The notes: generated by a model not told the origin, from the letters alone. A DNA stretch of 64,000 nucleotides from Gemmatimonadota bacterium (GCA_018672475.1 JABHFS010000120.1:62001-126000), one strand, 5' to 3'; positions 32,069 to 41,085 are shown, counted from the first letter of the stretch. Numbers and translations: made by a program.

Positions 32069-32997
32069 ACTCTTCGGCCCCTGCTGGACACCGCAAGGTC
32101 ATTCTCGTCGGCATCGACTCCATCGCGGCCACCAAAACCGATGCCCAGCGACAGGTCTCCGGTGAACTCGCCGAACTCTTGCGCGAATTCACCGACTTGG
32201 TCGAATTCACCACCGACGCGGTCTACCTCGACGTCACCTACAATAAATTCGACATCCCCTTCGGGGGCCGGGTGGCCAAGATGATCAAAAGCGAAATCAA
32301 GCGTCACATGGGCTTACAGGTCTCGGTCGGCATGGGCCCCAACAAATTCCTCGCCCGCCTAGCCATGATCCAGGCCCGCCCCAATGGACTCGTTATTATC
32401 TTGCCCGAGCAGATAGAATCTTTTCTTGCCGACCTGCCGATCAGCACGCTTCCTGGCGCGGGAACAATCACCCGCCAACGCCTTGGCGAGTTAGGTATCG
32501 AGCGCATCAGTCAACTTGCCGCCGCGCCCCTGCAGCTTTTAACCGACCGCCTTGGCCAACGCGGCAAGGACCTCTGGATGCTCTCCCAGGGACGAGACAA
32601 CGAGCAAGTCACCCCCCTTGGACAATCGAGCCAACTCGTCGAAGAAACTACCTTCGCCGTCACAACCTACGAGCGCGAAGAAATACTCGATGCCCTGCGC
32701 GAACTCGCCTCAGCCCTCAGCGGGCGCTTGCGGCGCAGATCGCTCATAGGCCGCACGGTACATTTACGGGTCGTCTACCCAGACTTCCGTCAGACCGTTC
32801 GCATGCAACGCTTGTCAGATTATACCAACCACTTTCAGGTCTTGCTGCAATCCGCAAGCGAACTCCTATACCGTACCGAAGCATGCGAAATTGGCGTACG
32901 GGCGCTGGAAATCGGCTTAGCTGGATTTGCCGGGGAGGCCGTTGAACAGCTGTACCTATTCTCCGTCACAGAGCAGGATAAAAGCCAACCGGTCTGA
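32065..32997 (+). CDS. Y-family DNA polymerase (DinB-like) remnant lacking catalytic residues
   Basis: The 310-residue frame aligns by eye with DinB/Pol IV from the palm end onwards. Visible blocks are LLREFTDLVEFTTDAVYLDVT, GLQVSVGMGPNKFLARLA, the helix-hairpin-helix LPISTLPGAGTITRQRLGELGI, and a little-finger domain. The N-terminus ILVGIDSIAAT resembles the metal-binding motif ILHVDMDSFFAS but has lost one Asp. About 70 residues of palm and fingers are missing after it. The conserved Ser-Ile-Asp-Glu of the second metal motif is Thr-Thr-Asp-Ala. Nucleotide addition is therefore unlikely. The intact frame and ATGA coupling to the YgfZ gene argue that it is still translated, or only recently decayed. 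Confidence 0.7.
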   Translation: MNSSAPAGHRKVILVGIDSIAATKTDAQRQVSGELAELLREFTDLVEFTTDAVYLDVTYNKFDIPFGGRVAKMIKSEIKRHMGLQVSVGMGPNKFLARLAMIQARPNGLVIILPEQIESFLADLPISTLPGAGTITRQRLGELGIERISQLAAAPLQLLTDRLGQRGKDLWMLSQGRDNEQVTPLGQSSQLVEETTFAVTTYEREEILDALRELASALSGRLRRRSLIGRTVHLRVVYPDFRQTVRMQRLSDYTNHFQVLLQSASELLYRTEACEIGVRALEIGLAGFAGEAVEQLYLFSVTEQDKSQPV

Positions 32998-33342
32998 GGA
33001 TTGCCCGCCATCTCCAATAACGACAGTAAACCGCATCATTGCCCTCCATGCGTGCGCTAATAGCCTCGGCAATCCCTTTGTATTTGACGAGCACTCCTCC
33101 ATTACCGACCACACCGATATCCGGCAATTGTAGCCACCGCATTGGGCCCTGCCCAACCGCCGCCACCCTCGCCTTCAATTACGCCAGGTTTGGCCCCAAC
33201 GACGCGGGCTGTCCTTGGGGCTGCTTGCCAGTTGGAGCGTGCGTCGCCCTGTTGCGACCCGGCGACGCGCACGGAAATTCGATCGATCTCGATAGTGGCG
33301 TCTCGCCATGGATTTATGCCCTAAACCAGTGCTGGGCCGTAG
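32998..33342. other. Gap with no convincing intact gene, probably decayed
   Basis: Between the polymerase remnant and the TPR remnant no frame has family similarity on either strand. A short minus-strand frame (32966-33178) contains GVVGNGGVLVKYKGIAEAI, which looks protein-like. I cannot assign it. Confidence 0.4.
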
Positions 33343-33793
33343 TCGATTACTTACAGACTCGGCAATGCCCTTAAGGCCCAGGGCGAATTCGAAGCCGCGG
33401 CGCACCACGATTACGCCGCAAAAACATTAGACCCCGACACCCCAGCGAGCTATGTCAACTTAGGGATTTTACTGCTGATATCGGAAAGGTATGTGCAAGC
33501 GGCTGATTATTTCGAGCAAGCTCTAAGCGCCGACCCAACCCACCCCGGCGCCCATAACAACCTGGGATTTGCCCTGCGCGCTCTCAGCCGTTCGGAAGAG
33601 GCCGAAGATCATTTTCGCCAGGCCTGCGCCCTGCAGCCAGGATTCGCCGAAGCCCACTACACTCTCGGCCTGTCCCTGCGCACTCTCGGACAAGCGGTCG
33701 AAGCCGCAGAACAATTCCGCTATAACGCTGAAGCTTCGACCCACTTTCAACCAGGCGCGACGCGCGCTGAATGAAATCGCAAGAAAGCGCTAA
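33343..33793 (+). pseudogene. Frameshifted TPR-repeat protein remnant
   Basis: The frame after a stop at 33340 reads RLGNALKAQGEFEAAAHHD, then YVNLGILLLISERYVQAADYFEQAL, NNLGFALRALSRSEEAEDHFRQA and YTLGLSLRTLGQAVEAAEQFR. These are about four tetratricopeptide repeats with no start codon before the first one. Near 33740 the frame shifts: the expected helix NQARRALNEIARKR followed by a stop is in the neighbouring frame and ends at 33793. The gene therefore lacks its 5' part and has at least one internal frameshift. Its end overlaps the convergent larA stop by 4 bp. Confidence 0.7.
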
Positions 33794-35052
33794 GCCGCTT
33801 CCTGCGGCAACACCGAGTCGCCGAAAGGCAGTGCCAAGACCGATGCATCAGCCCCGACCGCCTCGTAAGCTGCAGCCATCGCTTGATCCAAATCCGCAAA
33901 GGAGATCAAACCCACATCCCCCAAGGTTTCCGCAGACAGCGCTGAGACAAAATGCACTTGTGCTTTTTTCAGCACTGAAGCAATCGCGGCCGCCTTGTGC
34001 CCTCCCAGGACGAATTCGCGGCTGATGCGTTCGAGAATGCCGTCGGCGGATTCGGCCTCTTGTAACCAAGAAGCAAAGATTTCGCTGCCTAAACCCTCGC
34101 GGCATTCGGCAACCCATACGATAACCCCGCCTTCCCGCACCGCGTGCACAGCATTGTCGAGGGCCTTCTGCGCCTGGTACATATTGACATCAAGCGGGTA
34201 GCCGCCGGCGCTGACCAGTACTATATCCGCCAATTGCTCGATCGGCACGGCACCGCGCTCAGTGACCAACTCACACCCCTTGCGATGGGCCTGTAGCACA
34301 TCCCCAGCAAAGACCGCTGCGATATGGTGATGGTCGTCGACGATGGCATTAACAATGAAATCGACCCCCAGCATCGCAGCACCCTCTTCGAGATCTTCCC
34401 GTACTGGATTGCCCTCAAGGCGCCCAGTTACCGCCCCGGGCTGGGTCATCAGGCCGTGGTTGGCCGTCACCGTCGCCCTTGAGGCACAACCGGGCAATAT
34501 AGACTTGGCCCCGCCCGAGAAACCGGCGAAGTAGTGGAATTCAAGATTGCCCAGACAGATGCGTATGTCGGCCTCGACCAAGGGGCGGAAAATTTCGACC
34601 GGCGTGCCGTGCGCCGTGACCCCCAAACGAACGACATCTTCGGGATCGTGGTTGAGCACGCGCACCCGATCGTAGACCGCGCCCCCAACCAACTCTCTTA
34701 GCTCGGCCTCCGTCTGCGCCCGATGCAAACCCAAAGCAACCACCACTGTCACCGCCAAATCCGGAATCCCGGCCGCCGCCAGCTCATGCAATATCGGGGG
34801 CAACAAGCGGTCGGAGGGACAGGGCCGGGTCATATCGCTGATGACGATGGCGACTTGTTGACCGACTTGAGCTATTTCTCGCAGGGGCGGAGTGCCGATC
34901 GGATAGGCCAGCGCATCCTGCAGCAAAACGCGCTCATCACCGTGGTCATCGCCCCCCTGGTAGGGCAGGATCACACCGAGCAGACGCTCCTTCGGCACAG
35001 CGAACCGCAATTGCCCGTCACCAAAAGGCAGTTTGATCTCGGTATCAGCCAT
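33790..35052 (-). CDS. larA: Lactate racemase family protein LarA
   Basis: LarA-type enzymes interconvert 2-hydroxyacid enantiomers using a nickel-pincer cofactor. The 420-residue protein keeps the residues known from Lactiplantibacillus LarA: Asp73 and Arg76 in SDMTRPCPS, His110 (GLHRAQT), His173 and Lys183 (EFHYFAGFSGGAKSILPG) and His199 (ANHG). ATG 35050-35052 is chosen because the open frame upstream overlaps the next gene and has no similarity. No larB, larC or larE cofactor genes are in the window. Substrate is inferred: lactate, given the oxidase upstream, but many LarA paralogues act on other hydroxyacids. Confidence 0.88.
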   Translation of the reverse strand: MADTEIKLPFGDGQLRFAVPKERLLGVILPYQGGDDHGDERVLLQDALAYPIGTPPLREIAQVGQQVAIVISDMTRPCPSDRLLPPILHELAAAGIPDLAVTVVVALGLHRAQTEAELRELVGGAVYDRVRVLNHDPEDVVRLGVTAHGTPVEIFRPLVEADIRICLGNLEFHYFAGFSGGAKSILPGCASRATVTANHGLMTQPGAVTGRLEGNPVREDLEEGAAMLGVDFIVNAIVDDHHHIAAVFAGDVLQAHRKGCELVTERGAVPIEQLADIVLVSAGGYPLDVNMYQAQKALDNAVHAVREGGVIVWVAECREGLGSEIFASWLQEAESADGILERISREFVLGGHKAAAIASVLKKAQVHFVSALSAETLGDVGLISFADLDQAMAAAYEAVGADASVLALPFGDSVLPQEAA

Positions 35053-35062
35053 ATTCCCCCGC

Positions 35063-35587
35063 TTAGGCCCGGTGCAACGCGGGTTGATACAAGCCGACGC
35101 TATAGAACTCGTAGGAAGCCGCCTTGTCGGGAAAATCCATGACATGAACAGTGAAACGCGACGGAACGCCGGTGTCGGGCATATGGTCGCGGAAAAAATT
35201 GCTATAGGCTTCGGAATAGGCCTTGTAGATGCGCTGCTGCTCCTCCTGAAAAAGTAGCGGCTCGACCAATGGATTGACATCCTTGGGCTGGGCGCCGAAG
35301 GCGTGTACCTCGATAAAATCGATTTTCGATATGGAATCGCAGATCTCCGCCTCCTGCAACCAGGCTTCCCAACTACGAAATACCAACTCGACCTCGATCG
35401 CAGGCTCCATACGCACCAATTCATCACGGTTGAGAACACCCTTGGCCGAGTGGCCGCCGGTTAGGCCGGCAAAATATATCTTCAAATCACCTTGGTCCAA
35501 CTGTTCGGTTACTAGGGCCGACAAGGTCGGATGGTCGCCGCCATAATAATAGGTCAACCGACCGCGTTTCTTGATATTGAATGCCAT
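35063..35587 (-). CDS. Unrecognised 174-aa protein in the lactate operon
   Basis: I do not recognise a family. The protein is soluble-looking, without signal peptide or membrane segment. It contains YFAGLTGGHSAKGVLNRDEL near residues 38-57 and an acidic/aromatic second half (KAYSEAYSNFFRDHMPDTG). It lies between the FAD/Fe-S dehydrogenase (28 bp upstream) and larA (10 bp downstream), all on the reverse strand, so it is very likely co-expressed with them. A regulatory or auxiliary role in hydroxyacid metabolism is inferred from position only. Confidence 0.8.
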   Translation of the reverse strand: MAFNIKKRGRLTYYYGGDHPTLSALVTEQLDQGDLKIYFAGLTGGHSAKGVLNRDELVRMEPAIEVELVFRSWEAWLQEAEICDSISKIDFIEVHAFGAQPKDVNPLVEPLLFQEEQQRIYKAYSEAYSNFFRDHMPDTGVPSRFTVHVMDFPDKAASYEFYSVGLYQPALHRA

Positions 35588-35614
35588 ATTTATCCTTTCA
35601 AATATATTGTTTAT

Positions 35615-38485
35615 TTAAAGAGCTTCTACTAAAATTTCCACCCAGTGCCGAGCTTTGCGCCCTGTAAAATCGGCAATCTGATGCCGACACGATGTACCTA
35701 CCGCTGCAATCTCAACATCTTCCGCCGACGCTGCCACCACATCGAGCAGTCTTTCCTGTCCAACCTGCTTCGATACCTCAAAATGTTCTTTTTCATAACC
35801 AAAACTACCGGCCATACCACAACAGCCGGAGTCAATTTCCTCTACGTGGAAATTTGGCGGTAAATTGAGCACCTTTATGGTCGCGGCGGTCCCGGTCAGA
35901 GCTTTCTGGTGACAGTGACCGTGCACCAAAATATGACGCGCGGTTCCTGTAAACTTCAGGTCTAACCGGCCCGCATCGGCTTCGCGGGCCAGGAAATCCT
36001 CGAGCATAACGACCTGTTCGGCGACGCATCGGACCTGCGGGTCGTCGACTAGATCCAGATAGTCGTCGTTTAGGGCCGACACACAACTGGGCTCCAACCC
36101 GAGAATCGGTATGCCCTCTTTTGCTAGGGGTGCCAAAGCCACGACATTGCGCTTTGCCATCTCCCGAGCCTTGTCGAGGAACCCCTTGGAAATCATAGGT
36201 CGGCCACAGCAGACTTTGTTTTCTACCAGCACCACCTCATAACCGGCCCGTTCAAGGATAATAGTCGCCGCCATAGCGATCTTCGGCTCGTTGTATTCGG
36301 AAAAGGTATCATTAAAAAGCGCGACCTTCCCCCTCCCCCCCACTTTGACATTACGACGACCGGCAAACCAACTCGAAAAGGTCTCGCGTGCGAAGGTCGG
36401 CAATACGCGACGGCGGTCGATACCCAAAAACTTATCGAGCAACCAGCGATTAAGCCAAGTACCGCCGAGCCAATTCGACAAAGGCGCGAAAGCCGAGCCC
36501 CAGCGGCTGATTCGAGCGATATTGGCAAATATTCGTGAGCGCAGTGGATAACCGTGTTCGCCGTGATAATGGGCGAGAAACTCGTATTTGAGTTTAGCCA
36601 TGTCCACGTTTGACGGGCATTCGGCCTTGCAGGCCTTGCACTCGAGACAAAGGTCCATAACCCGATGAACCTCATGGCTATGCAAGCCATCGGGTAACGT
36701 ACCGGAAAGCGCAGCACGCAAAGCATTGGCCCGGCCGCGGGTCGTATGTTCCTCATCGAGGGTCGCCATATAGGAAGGACACATCGTACCGACTAGTTTT
36801 TTGCGGCACTGGCCAACCCCCGAGCACAATTCGACGGCCTCTTGAAAACCACCGGCCTCACTAAAGCTGAAATAAGTTTCCACCTTCTGCGTCTGATACG
36901 CCGGACTATAGCGCAGATTCTCGTCCATCCTCGGCGCGCGGACGATCTTGCCTGGATTCATAATGGCGTGCGGATCAAAAGCGTCCTTGACCTCCTCGAA
37001 GGCCGAGACCAGTTCTGGGCCGAACATTTTGGCGATCCACTCGCTGCGCGCCAGCCCATCACCGTGTTCACCCGTCATAGCGCCACCGTATTCGCGCACC
37101 ATATCGCTCATACGCTCTTCGATCTGACGCAGCAAGGCGATCCCGCCCGGGTCCTTGAGGCTGAAGATCGGCCGAATATGCAAAAGGCCTACGCTGGCGT
37201 GGCCATAATACTCCGCCTCAACGCCCAACTCTTCCATCAAGGCGACAACCCGCCGCACATAGGCCGGTAATTTATCTACCGGCACACAAGTATCCTCCAC
37301 GCCGGGGTTGGGTTTGGCGTCGCCTTTCATGCCCATCAGCAAACCCAGCCCCGCCTTGCGCAGCTCCCAAATCTCCTTCTGTGATTTCGCATCGGTGGCC
37401 CGTTCATACGCATAGCCCATACCGCGCTCGCGCAATAGCGCCTCCAACTCATTCATTTTCCGGTCCAGCTCGGGCACTGAATCGGCATAGTATTCGACGA
37501 CAAGCAAGGCCGCTGGGTCTCCTTGGAGAAAACGCCGGCTCGGCGCGTGTTCGATCGAATCGACCGTCTGGTCGAGCAGGATTTTATCTATCAGTTCGCT
37601 GGCGACCGGTTCGGTCTGTAATACCGTGAGATTGGCCTCCACCGATTCGACGATATCGCGAAAATGCACGGCGACAAGCCCTTTATGCGCAGGCAATTCC
37701 ACTAGGTTCAACCGCGCCTCTACCACGGTGCACAGCGTGCCTTCGGATCCGACCACTATTTTGCTCAGATCAAAGGGAGCATCCTTTATAAACTCGTCGA
37801 GATTATAACCCGAGACCCGACGCATCACCGCGGGAAAACCAGCGCGGATCTGTTCTTTGCGATCGCGGGCGACACGGCGAATCTCGCGATAAATCTGTCC
37901 TTCAAGGTCATCTTGTGCGGCACGACGCTGATACTCGTCCTCTGCCACTGCAGCGAAGGTCGCCGCCGTACCGTCCGCCAGAATGACTTTTAACTCCTGC
38001 ACATGATCGATGGTCTTGCCATAAACGATGGAATGGGCGCCACAGGAATTATTGCCGATCATCCCGCCGATATTTGCCCGGCTGCTCGTCGAAACATCCG
38101 GCGCAAAAATCAACCTGTGTGGCTGTAAATAGGCGTTGAGTTCATCTAGAACAAGGCCCGGCTGCACTCGGACCCATCGCTCATCCGCGTCAAATTCGAG
38201 GACCTTGTTCATATATTTAGAAAAGTCGAGATGGATTGCAGCTCCAACAGACTGCCCAGCTAAACTCGTACCGCCACCGCGCGGTAGAATGGCCATTCCC
38301 CGCTCGGCAGCCATTTTGACCGCCACAACCACGTCCGCCTCATCTTTGGGCACCAATAGACCCAATGGTTCAATCTCGTAAATACTGGCATCCGTACTAT
38401 AGAGCATGCGCGAAACGTCATCAAAGTGTACTTCTCCTTTGACAGCATATCGCAAAGCCTCTGCTAGCTCTTCTCTAACTTGCAA
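35615..38485 (-). CDS. FAD-linked oxidase/Fe-S D-2-hydroxyacid dehydrogenase fusion
   Basis: This 956-residue protein fuses a GlcD/Dld-type FAD domain with a GlpC-type iron-sulfur domain, as in D-lactate or D-2-hydroxyglutarate dehydrogenases of the YdiJ type. The FAD-binding motif is LPRGGGTSLAGQSVG near residue 70. The Fe-S part has CSGVGQCRKKLVGTMCPSYM and CLECKACKAECPS, which supply two 4Fe-4S clusters. The C-terminal CCG-type domain has HGHCHQKAL and DSGCCGMAGSFG. The start is TTG 38483-38485, with AGAGG 9 nt upstream. As first gene of the operon with larA, it probably oxidises D-lactate or a related acid into the quinone pool. Confidence 0.9.
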   Translation of the reverse strand: MQVREELAEALRYAVKGEVHFDDVSRMLYSTDASIYEIEPLGLLVPKDEADVVVAVKMAAERGMAILPRGGGTSLAGQSVGAAIHLDFSKYMNKVLEFDADERWVRVQPGLVLDELNAYLQPHRLIFAPDVSTSSRANIGGMIGNNSCGAHSIVYGKTIDHVQELKVILADGTAATFAAVAEDEYQRRAAQDDLEGQIYREIRRVARDRKEQIRAGFPAVMRRVSGYNLDEFIKDAPFDLSKIVVGSEGTLCTVVEARLNLVELPAHKGLVAVHFRDIVESVEANLTVLQTEPVASELIDKILLDQTVDSIEHAPSRRFLQGDPAALLVVEYYADSVPELDRKMNELEALLRERGMGYAYERATDAKSQKEIWELRKAGLGLLMGMKGDAKPNPGVEDTCVPVDKLPAYVRRVVALMEELGVEAEYYGHASVGLLHIRPIFSLKDPGGIALLRQIEERMSDMVREYGGAMTGEHGDGLARSEWIAKMFGPELVSAFEEVKDAFDPHAIMNPGKIVRAPRMDENLRYSPAYQTQKVETYFSFSEAGGFQEAVELCSGVGQCRKKLVGTMCPSYMATLDEEHTTRGRANALRAALSGTLPDGLHSHEVHRVMDLCLECKACKAECPSNVDMAKLKYEFLAHYHGEHGYPLRSRIFANIARISRWGSAFAPLSNWLGGTWLNRWLLDKFLGIDRRRVLPTFARETFSSWFAGRRNVKVGGRGKVALFNDTFSEYNEPKIAMAATIILERAGYEVVLVENKVCCGRPMISKGFLDKAREMAKRNVVALAPLAKEGIPILGLEPSCVSALNDDYLDLVDDPQVRCVAEQVVMLEDFLAREADAGRLDLKFTGTARHILVHGHCHQKALTGTAATIKVLNLPPNFHVEEIDSGCCGMAGSFGYEKEHFEVSKQVGQERLLDVVAASAEDVEIAAVGTSCRHQIADFTGRKARHWVEILVEAL

Positions 38486-38557
38486 GTCTACTATCCTCTT
38501 AGGTCTGTTTTGGCAATATTGATCGTTCGAGTAAACAACGTTGGGAAGGGCCCAATA

Positions 38558-38586
38558 AATCTAAAAATCCCCCAACTCAACGTCAA
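38558..38586 (-). promoter_or_regulatory. Probable promoter of the lactate operon
   Basis: The reverse strand has TTGACG (38581-38586), a 17-bp spacer and TAGATT (38558-38563). The start is predicted near 38551, about 65 nt before the TTG start codon. A small hairpin (TTGGG/CCCAA) lies in the leader, without a U-run. Confidence 0.45.
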
Positions 38587-38778
38587 ATCTCAATCTCCGG
38601 ACGCTACATCAGTCAGTAGGGGCTATATAGCTCCGACTGACAAAGATCTAAATCGCCGTGAACTCCACTGCGAGAATATTTTACCTCCTTTGACTTAGCA
38701 AATATCATCGCTTTGCAAGGCCAATCTTTTGTCGCAAAGTGCGTTTCGGAGAAAAACGAGCAAAACATCAATATATGG

Positions 38779-38807
38779 TTGACAAACATTTGCACCCCCA
38801 ATATATT
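38779..38807 (+). promoter_or_regulatory. zapA sigma70-type promoter
   Basis: A perfect TTGACA (38779-38784) is separated by 17 bp from TATATT (38802-38807). The start is predicted near 38814, giving a leader of about 90 nt that contains a terminator-like hairpin. Of the 417-bp gap 38486-38902, the middle part also has an imperfect hairpin near 38610-38640 with no assignable role. Confidence 0.7.
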
Positions 38808-38839
38808 GTCCCTCGCCACGTGGTTAGTTACGCAAAAGA

Positions 38840-38885
38840 GGGGGCTTCCGGGACAAGGGGAGATCGCGGAAGTCCCCACTTTTTT
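38840..38885 (+). terminator. Terminator-like hairpin in the zapA 5' leader
   Basis: An 11-bp stem with one G-U pair (38840-38850 with 38867-38877, 16-nt loop) is followed by six U residues (38880-38885), just before GAGG and the zapA start. The upstream gene is divergent, so this is a leader element. A terminated product would be about 72 nt. The loop is purine-rich (GGACAAGGGGAGAT), which could act as a binding site. Confidence 0.7.
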
Positions 38886-38902
38886 ATATTTATCTGAGGC
38901 TT

Positions 38903-39229
38903 ATGTCGCCAGACAAACCTATTACCGTCGAAATCTACAAACAGACCTACCAGCTAGGTGCTAGCGAGGGGCGCGACGCCGAGTATATTCAGCGTGCCGC
39001 AGCCTATCTCGATGAGAAAATGCAGCAAGCCGCAGCTGAAGTCGGCAATAGGGCTCCGCTTGATATCGCCATTCTCGCCGCACTTAACATAGCTGAAGAA
39101 GTGCTGAGCGCTCGCGAGCAAAAAGAAACACTACTCGACCAAACCGACGCTCATATCGACTCTTTTACCCAGCTACTATCCAATGCGGATCCCCCTGAAG
39201 ATCCCCCCCCTAGCAGCAAACGTTTCTAA
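38903..39229 (+). CDS. zapA: Cell division protein ZapA
   Basis: ZapA bundles FtsZ protofilaments at the division ring. The 108-residue protein starts MSPDKPITVEIYKQTYQLGASEGRDAEYIQRAA, which matches ZapA (beta strand, then the first helix). A long C-terminal coiled-coil helix follows. ATG 38903 is preceded by GAGG at a short 3-nt spacing. It is monocistronic and convergent with the SulP gene (3-bp gap). Confidence 0.88.
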   Translation: MSPDKPITVEIYKQTYQLGASEGRDAEYIQRAAAYLDEKMQQAAAEVGNRAPLDIAILAALNIAEEVLSAREQKETLLDQTDAHIDSFTQLLSNADPPEDPPPSSKRF

Positions 39230-39232
39230 TCT

Positions 39233-40978
39233 CTATATATAGTACTCAGACCCGCTGGCCTCTCCCTTTCGCGGGTGCGGGGTATTGAGCGGACAACGCG
39301 TTTTGTATGCTGGCTCGAGTCGAGCCCATAAATATTCGAGCGCGTGCTGATTCCAGCGAAAAAAGTGATCCCTGCCGATATACTCTATTGATCCTGAACG
39401 TTCTAAAACGTCGGTAAACTGTCTTTTAGCCCGTGTGAAATAGAGATCGATACCGACTTCGCGCATCCGCTCCACGACCGCGCGCAACGTCTGTTCTCCG
39501 GAGGGGTCAATTCGGTTAATGCCCTCCGCTTCGAGAATCAGATACTTCAACTCCGGCAAGTGGGCGATCGTTTCGAGTACACTATCCTCAAAATAGCTGC
39601 TGGAGCCAAAAAACAACTGACCGTCAAAGCGGATTATCGCGATTTGCTGGTCCTTCTCTAGGCCTTGAACCTCCACATCCCGCAAGGTGCCATCCAAATG
39701 CCGTATGAGATACACGACCCGCGGACGCATCGTCCGATAGAGATTGATCACCAGTGAAACCCCAACCCCCAACCCTATCCCGACATGCAACGCCGGCGCC
39801 AATAACAACGTAGCGACAAAGGTCACGATCCCGACGATGCCATCGAGACGGCTGATGCGCCAAGCGGTCAACAGTGGGCGGATCTGGACTAGGCCGACAA
39901 GCGCCGCCACGATAATAATCGCCAGCGTCGCCTGCGGCAGATAATACAGCAACGGGGTCAACCACAGTAAGGTGATTGCCACCATTAGCGAAGTGACGAC
40001 TGATGAGAAACCGGTACGGGCGCCGCTCTGGTGATTGACGGCCGAACGTGAGAACGACCCTGAAACCGCATAGCTTTGGAAGAGCCCACCCACCAAATTC
40101 GCCAAGCCTTGGCCTATGAGTTCCCGGTTAATATCGAGCCGCTGCCGGGTCTGGGTGGCAATGGTCTTGGCAATGGCCATCGCCTCCATTAGACCGATCA
40201 ATGTCAAAGTCAGCGCGCCCAAAAAGAGCTGCGGCATGACCTCAAAGTCAATCGACGGAACCGTCGGCAGGGGCAAACCGCGCGGCACTTCGCCAACGAC
40301 GGCCCCGCTAAAGCCTGTCAACCAGGAAACAAGCGTCGTAACGACTACCGTTATTAGCATATGCGGCAACCCCAAACCCACCCAGCGCAACAGCAACAGC
40401 AACCCTCCGGCCAGGGCCGCCATCCCCAGGGTCGGCCAATGCACTGCAACTGTCGCAGCGTCGACGACGCCGATGACCGTCAATAAGTGCGAATCGCCGC
40501 GTTGAGCTTCAACTCCGAAAATTTTGTGCAATTGGGACGTGGCGATGATAAGGGCTGCAGCATTGGTGAATCCGACGATGACCGGCCCCGAAAGCAAATT
40601 GACCAGTACCCCCAAGCGCAAAACACCCAAGCCCAGGCGAATCAAGCCCACGAGCAAGGCCAAAACCAGCGAATAGGCGATAAAGTTTTCACTGCCCGCT
40701 GGCGCTAGGACTTGAACGGTTGTCGCACTGATCAAAGAAGCCATCGCCACCGGGCCGGTAGCAAGTTGCCGAGAGGAGCCAAAGAGTGCGGCAACTGCCG
40801 GCGGCAGAAAAGCGGCATAAAGACCATAGACGGCCGGCAGACCCGCCAATTCGGCATAGGCCATCGCTTGCGGCACCAGAATCATCGCCACAGTAATACC
40901 CGCGACCAAATCGGCGCGCAGCACGCCTTGTTGCCGCAACTCGGGCAACCAACGGATAAATGGAAATAGTCGATCCAT
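39233..40978 (-). CDS. SulP-family anion permease with STAS domain
   Basis: SulP proteins transport sulfate, bicarbonate or related anions. The product, 581 residues from ATG 40976-40978, has about 10-14 membrane helices. The N-terminal signature is VPQAMAYAELAGLPAVYGLYAAFLPP and RQLATGPVAMASL follows. The C-terminal STAS domain (about residues 445-555) contains FFGSSSYFED and EGINRIDPSGEQTL. The substrate cannot be read from the sequence. No neighbouring sulfate-assimilation or carbonic anhydrase gene is present. Confidence 0.9.
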   Translation of the reverse strand: MDRLFPFIRWLPELRQQGVLRADLVAGITVAMILVPQAMAYAELAGLPAVYGLYAAFLPPAVAALFGSSRQLATGPVAMASLISATTVQVLAPAGSENFIAYSLVLALLVGLIRLGLGVLRLGVLVNLLSGPVIVGFTNAAALIIATSQLHKIFGVEAQRGDSHLLTVIGVVDAATVAVHWPTLGMAALAGGLLLLLRWVGLGLPHMLITVVVTTLVSWLTGFSGAVVGEVPRGLPLPTVPSIDFEVMPQLFLGALTLTLIGLMEAMAIAKTIATQTRQRLDINRELIGQGLANLVGGLFQSYAVSGSFSRSAVNHQSGARTGFSSVVTSLMVAITLLWLTPLLYYLPQATLAIIIVAALVGLVQIRPLLTAWRISRLDGIVGIVTFVATLLLAPALHVGIGLGVGVSLVINLYRTMRPRVVYLIRHLDGTLRDVEVQGLEKDQQIAIIRFDGQLFFGSSSYFEDSVLETIAHLPELKYLILEAEGINRIDPSGEQTLRAVVERMREVGIDLYFTRAKRQFTDVLERSGSIEYIGRDHFFRWNQHALEYLWARLEPAYKTRCPLNTPHPRKGEASGSEYYI

Positions 40979-41008
40979 GGGTATACAAACGACACTTATC
41001 GGGGTGAG

Positions 41009-41038
41009 TTGACACACGCGCGTTGAACGAATTACAAT
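41009..41038 (+). promoter_or_regulatory. Probable promoter of the PhyH-PDZ gene pair
   Basis: TTGACA (41009-41014) is separated by 18 bp from TACAAT (41033-41038). The start is predicted near 41045, about 40 nt before the phyH-like start codon. No leader hairpin with a U-run is present here, unlike greA and zapA. Confidence 0.6.
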
Positions 41039-41085
41039 AATACGCACTTCTGACGCTTTAACCACCCCCAGGCAGCGGAGAGTTC

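Noticed and set aside
32966..33178. Minus-strand 70-codon frame with GVVGNGGVLVKYKGIAEAI
   Set aside because: Protein-like in part, but it overlaps the end of the polymerase remnant, has no ribosome site and no assignable family.
35053..35439. 129-codon upstream extension of the LarA frame
   Set aside because: It is the shadow of the 174-aa gene in another frame, and LarA aligns only from 35052.
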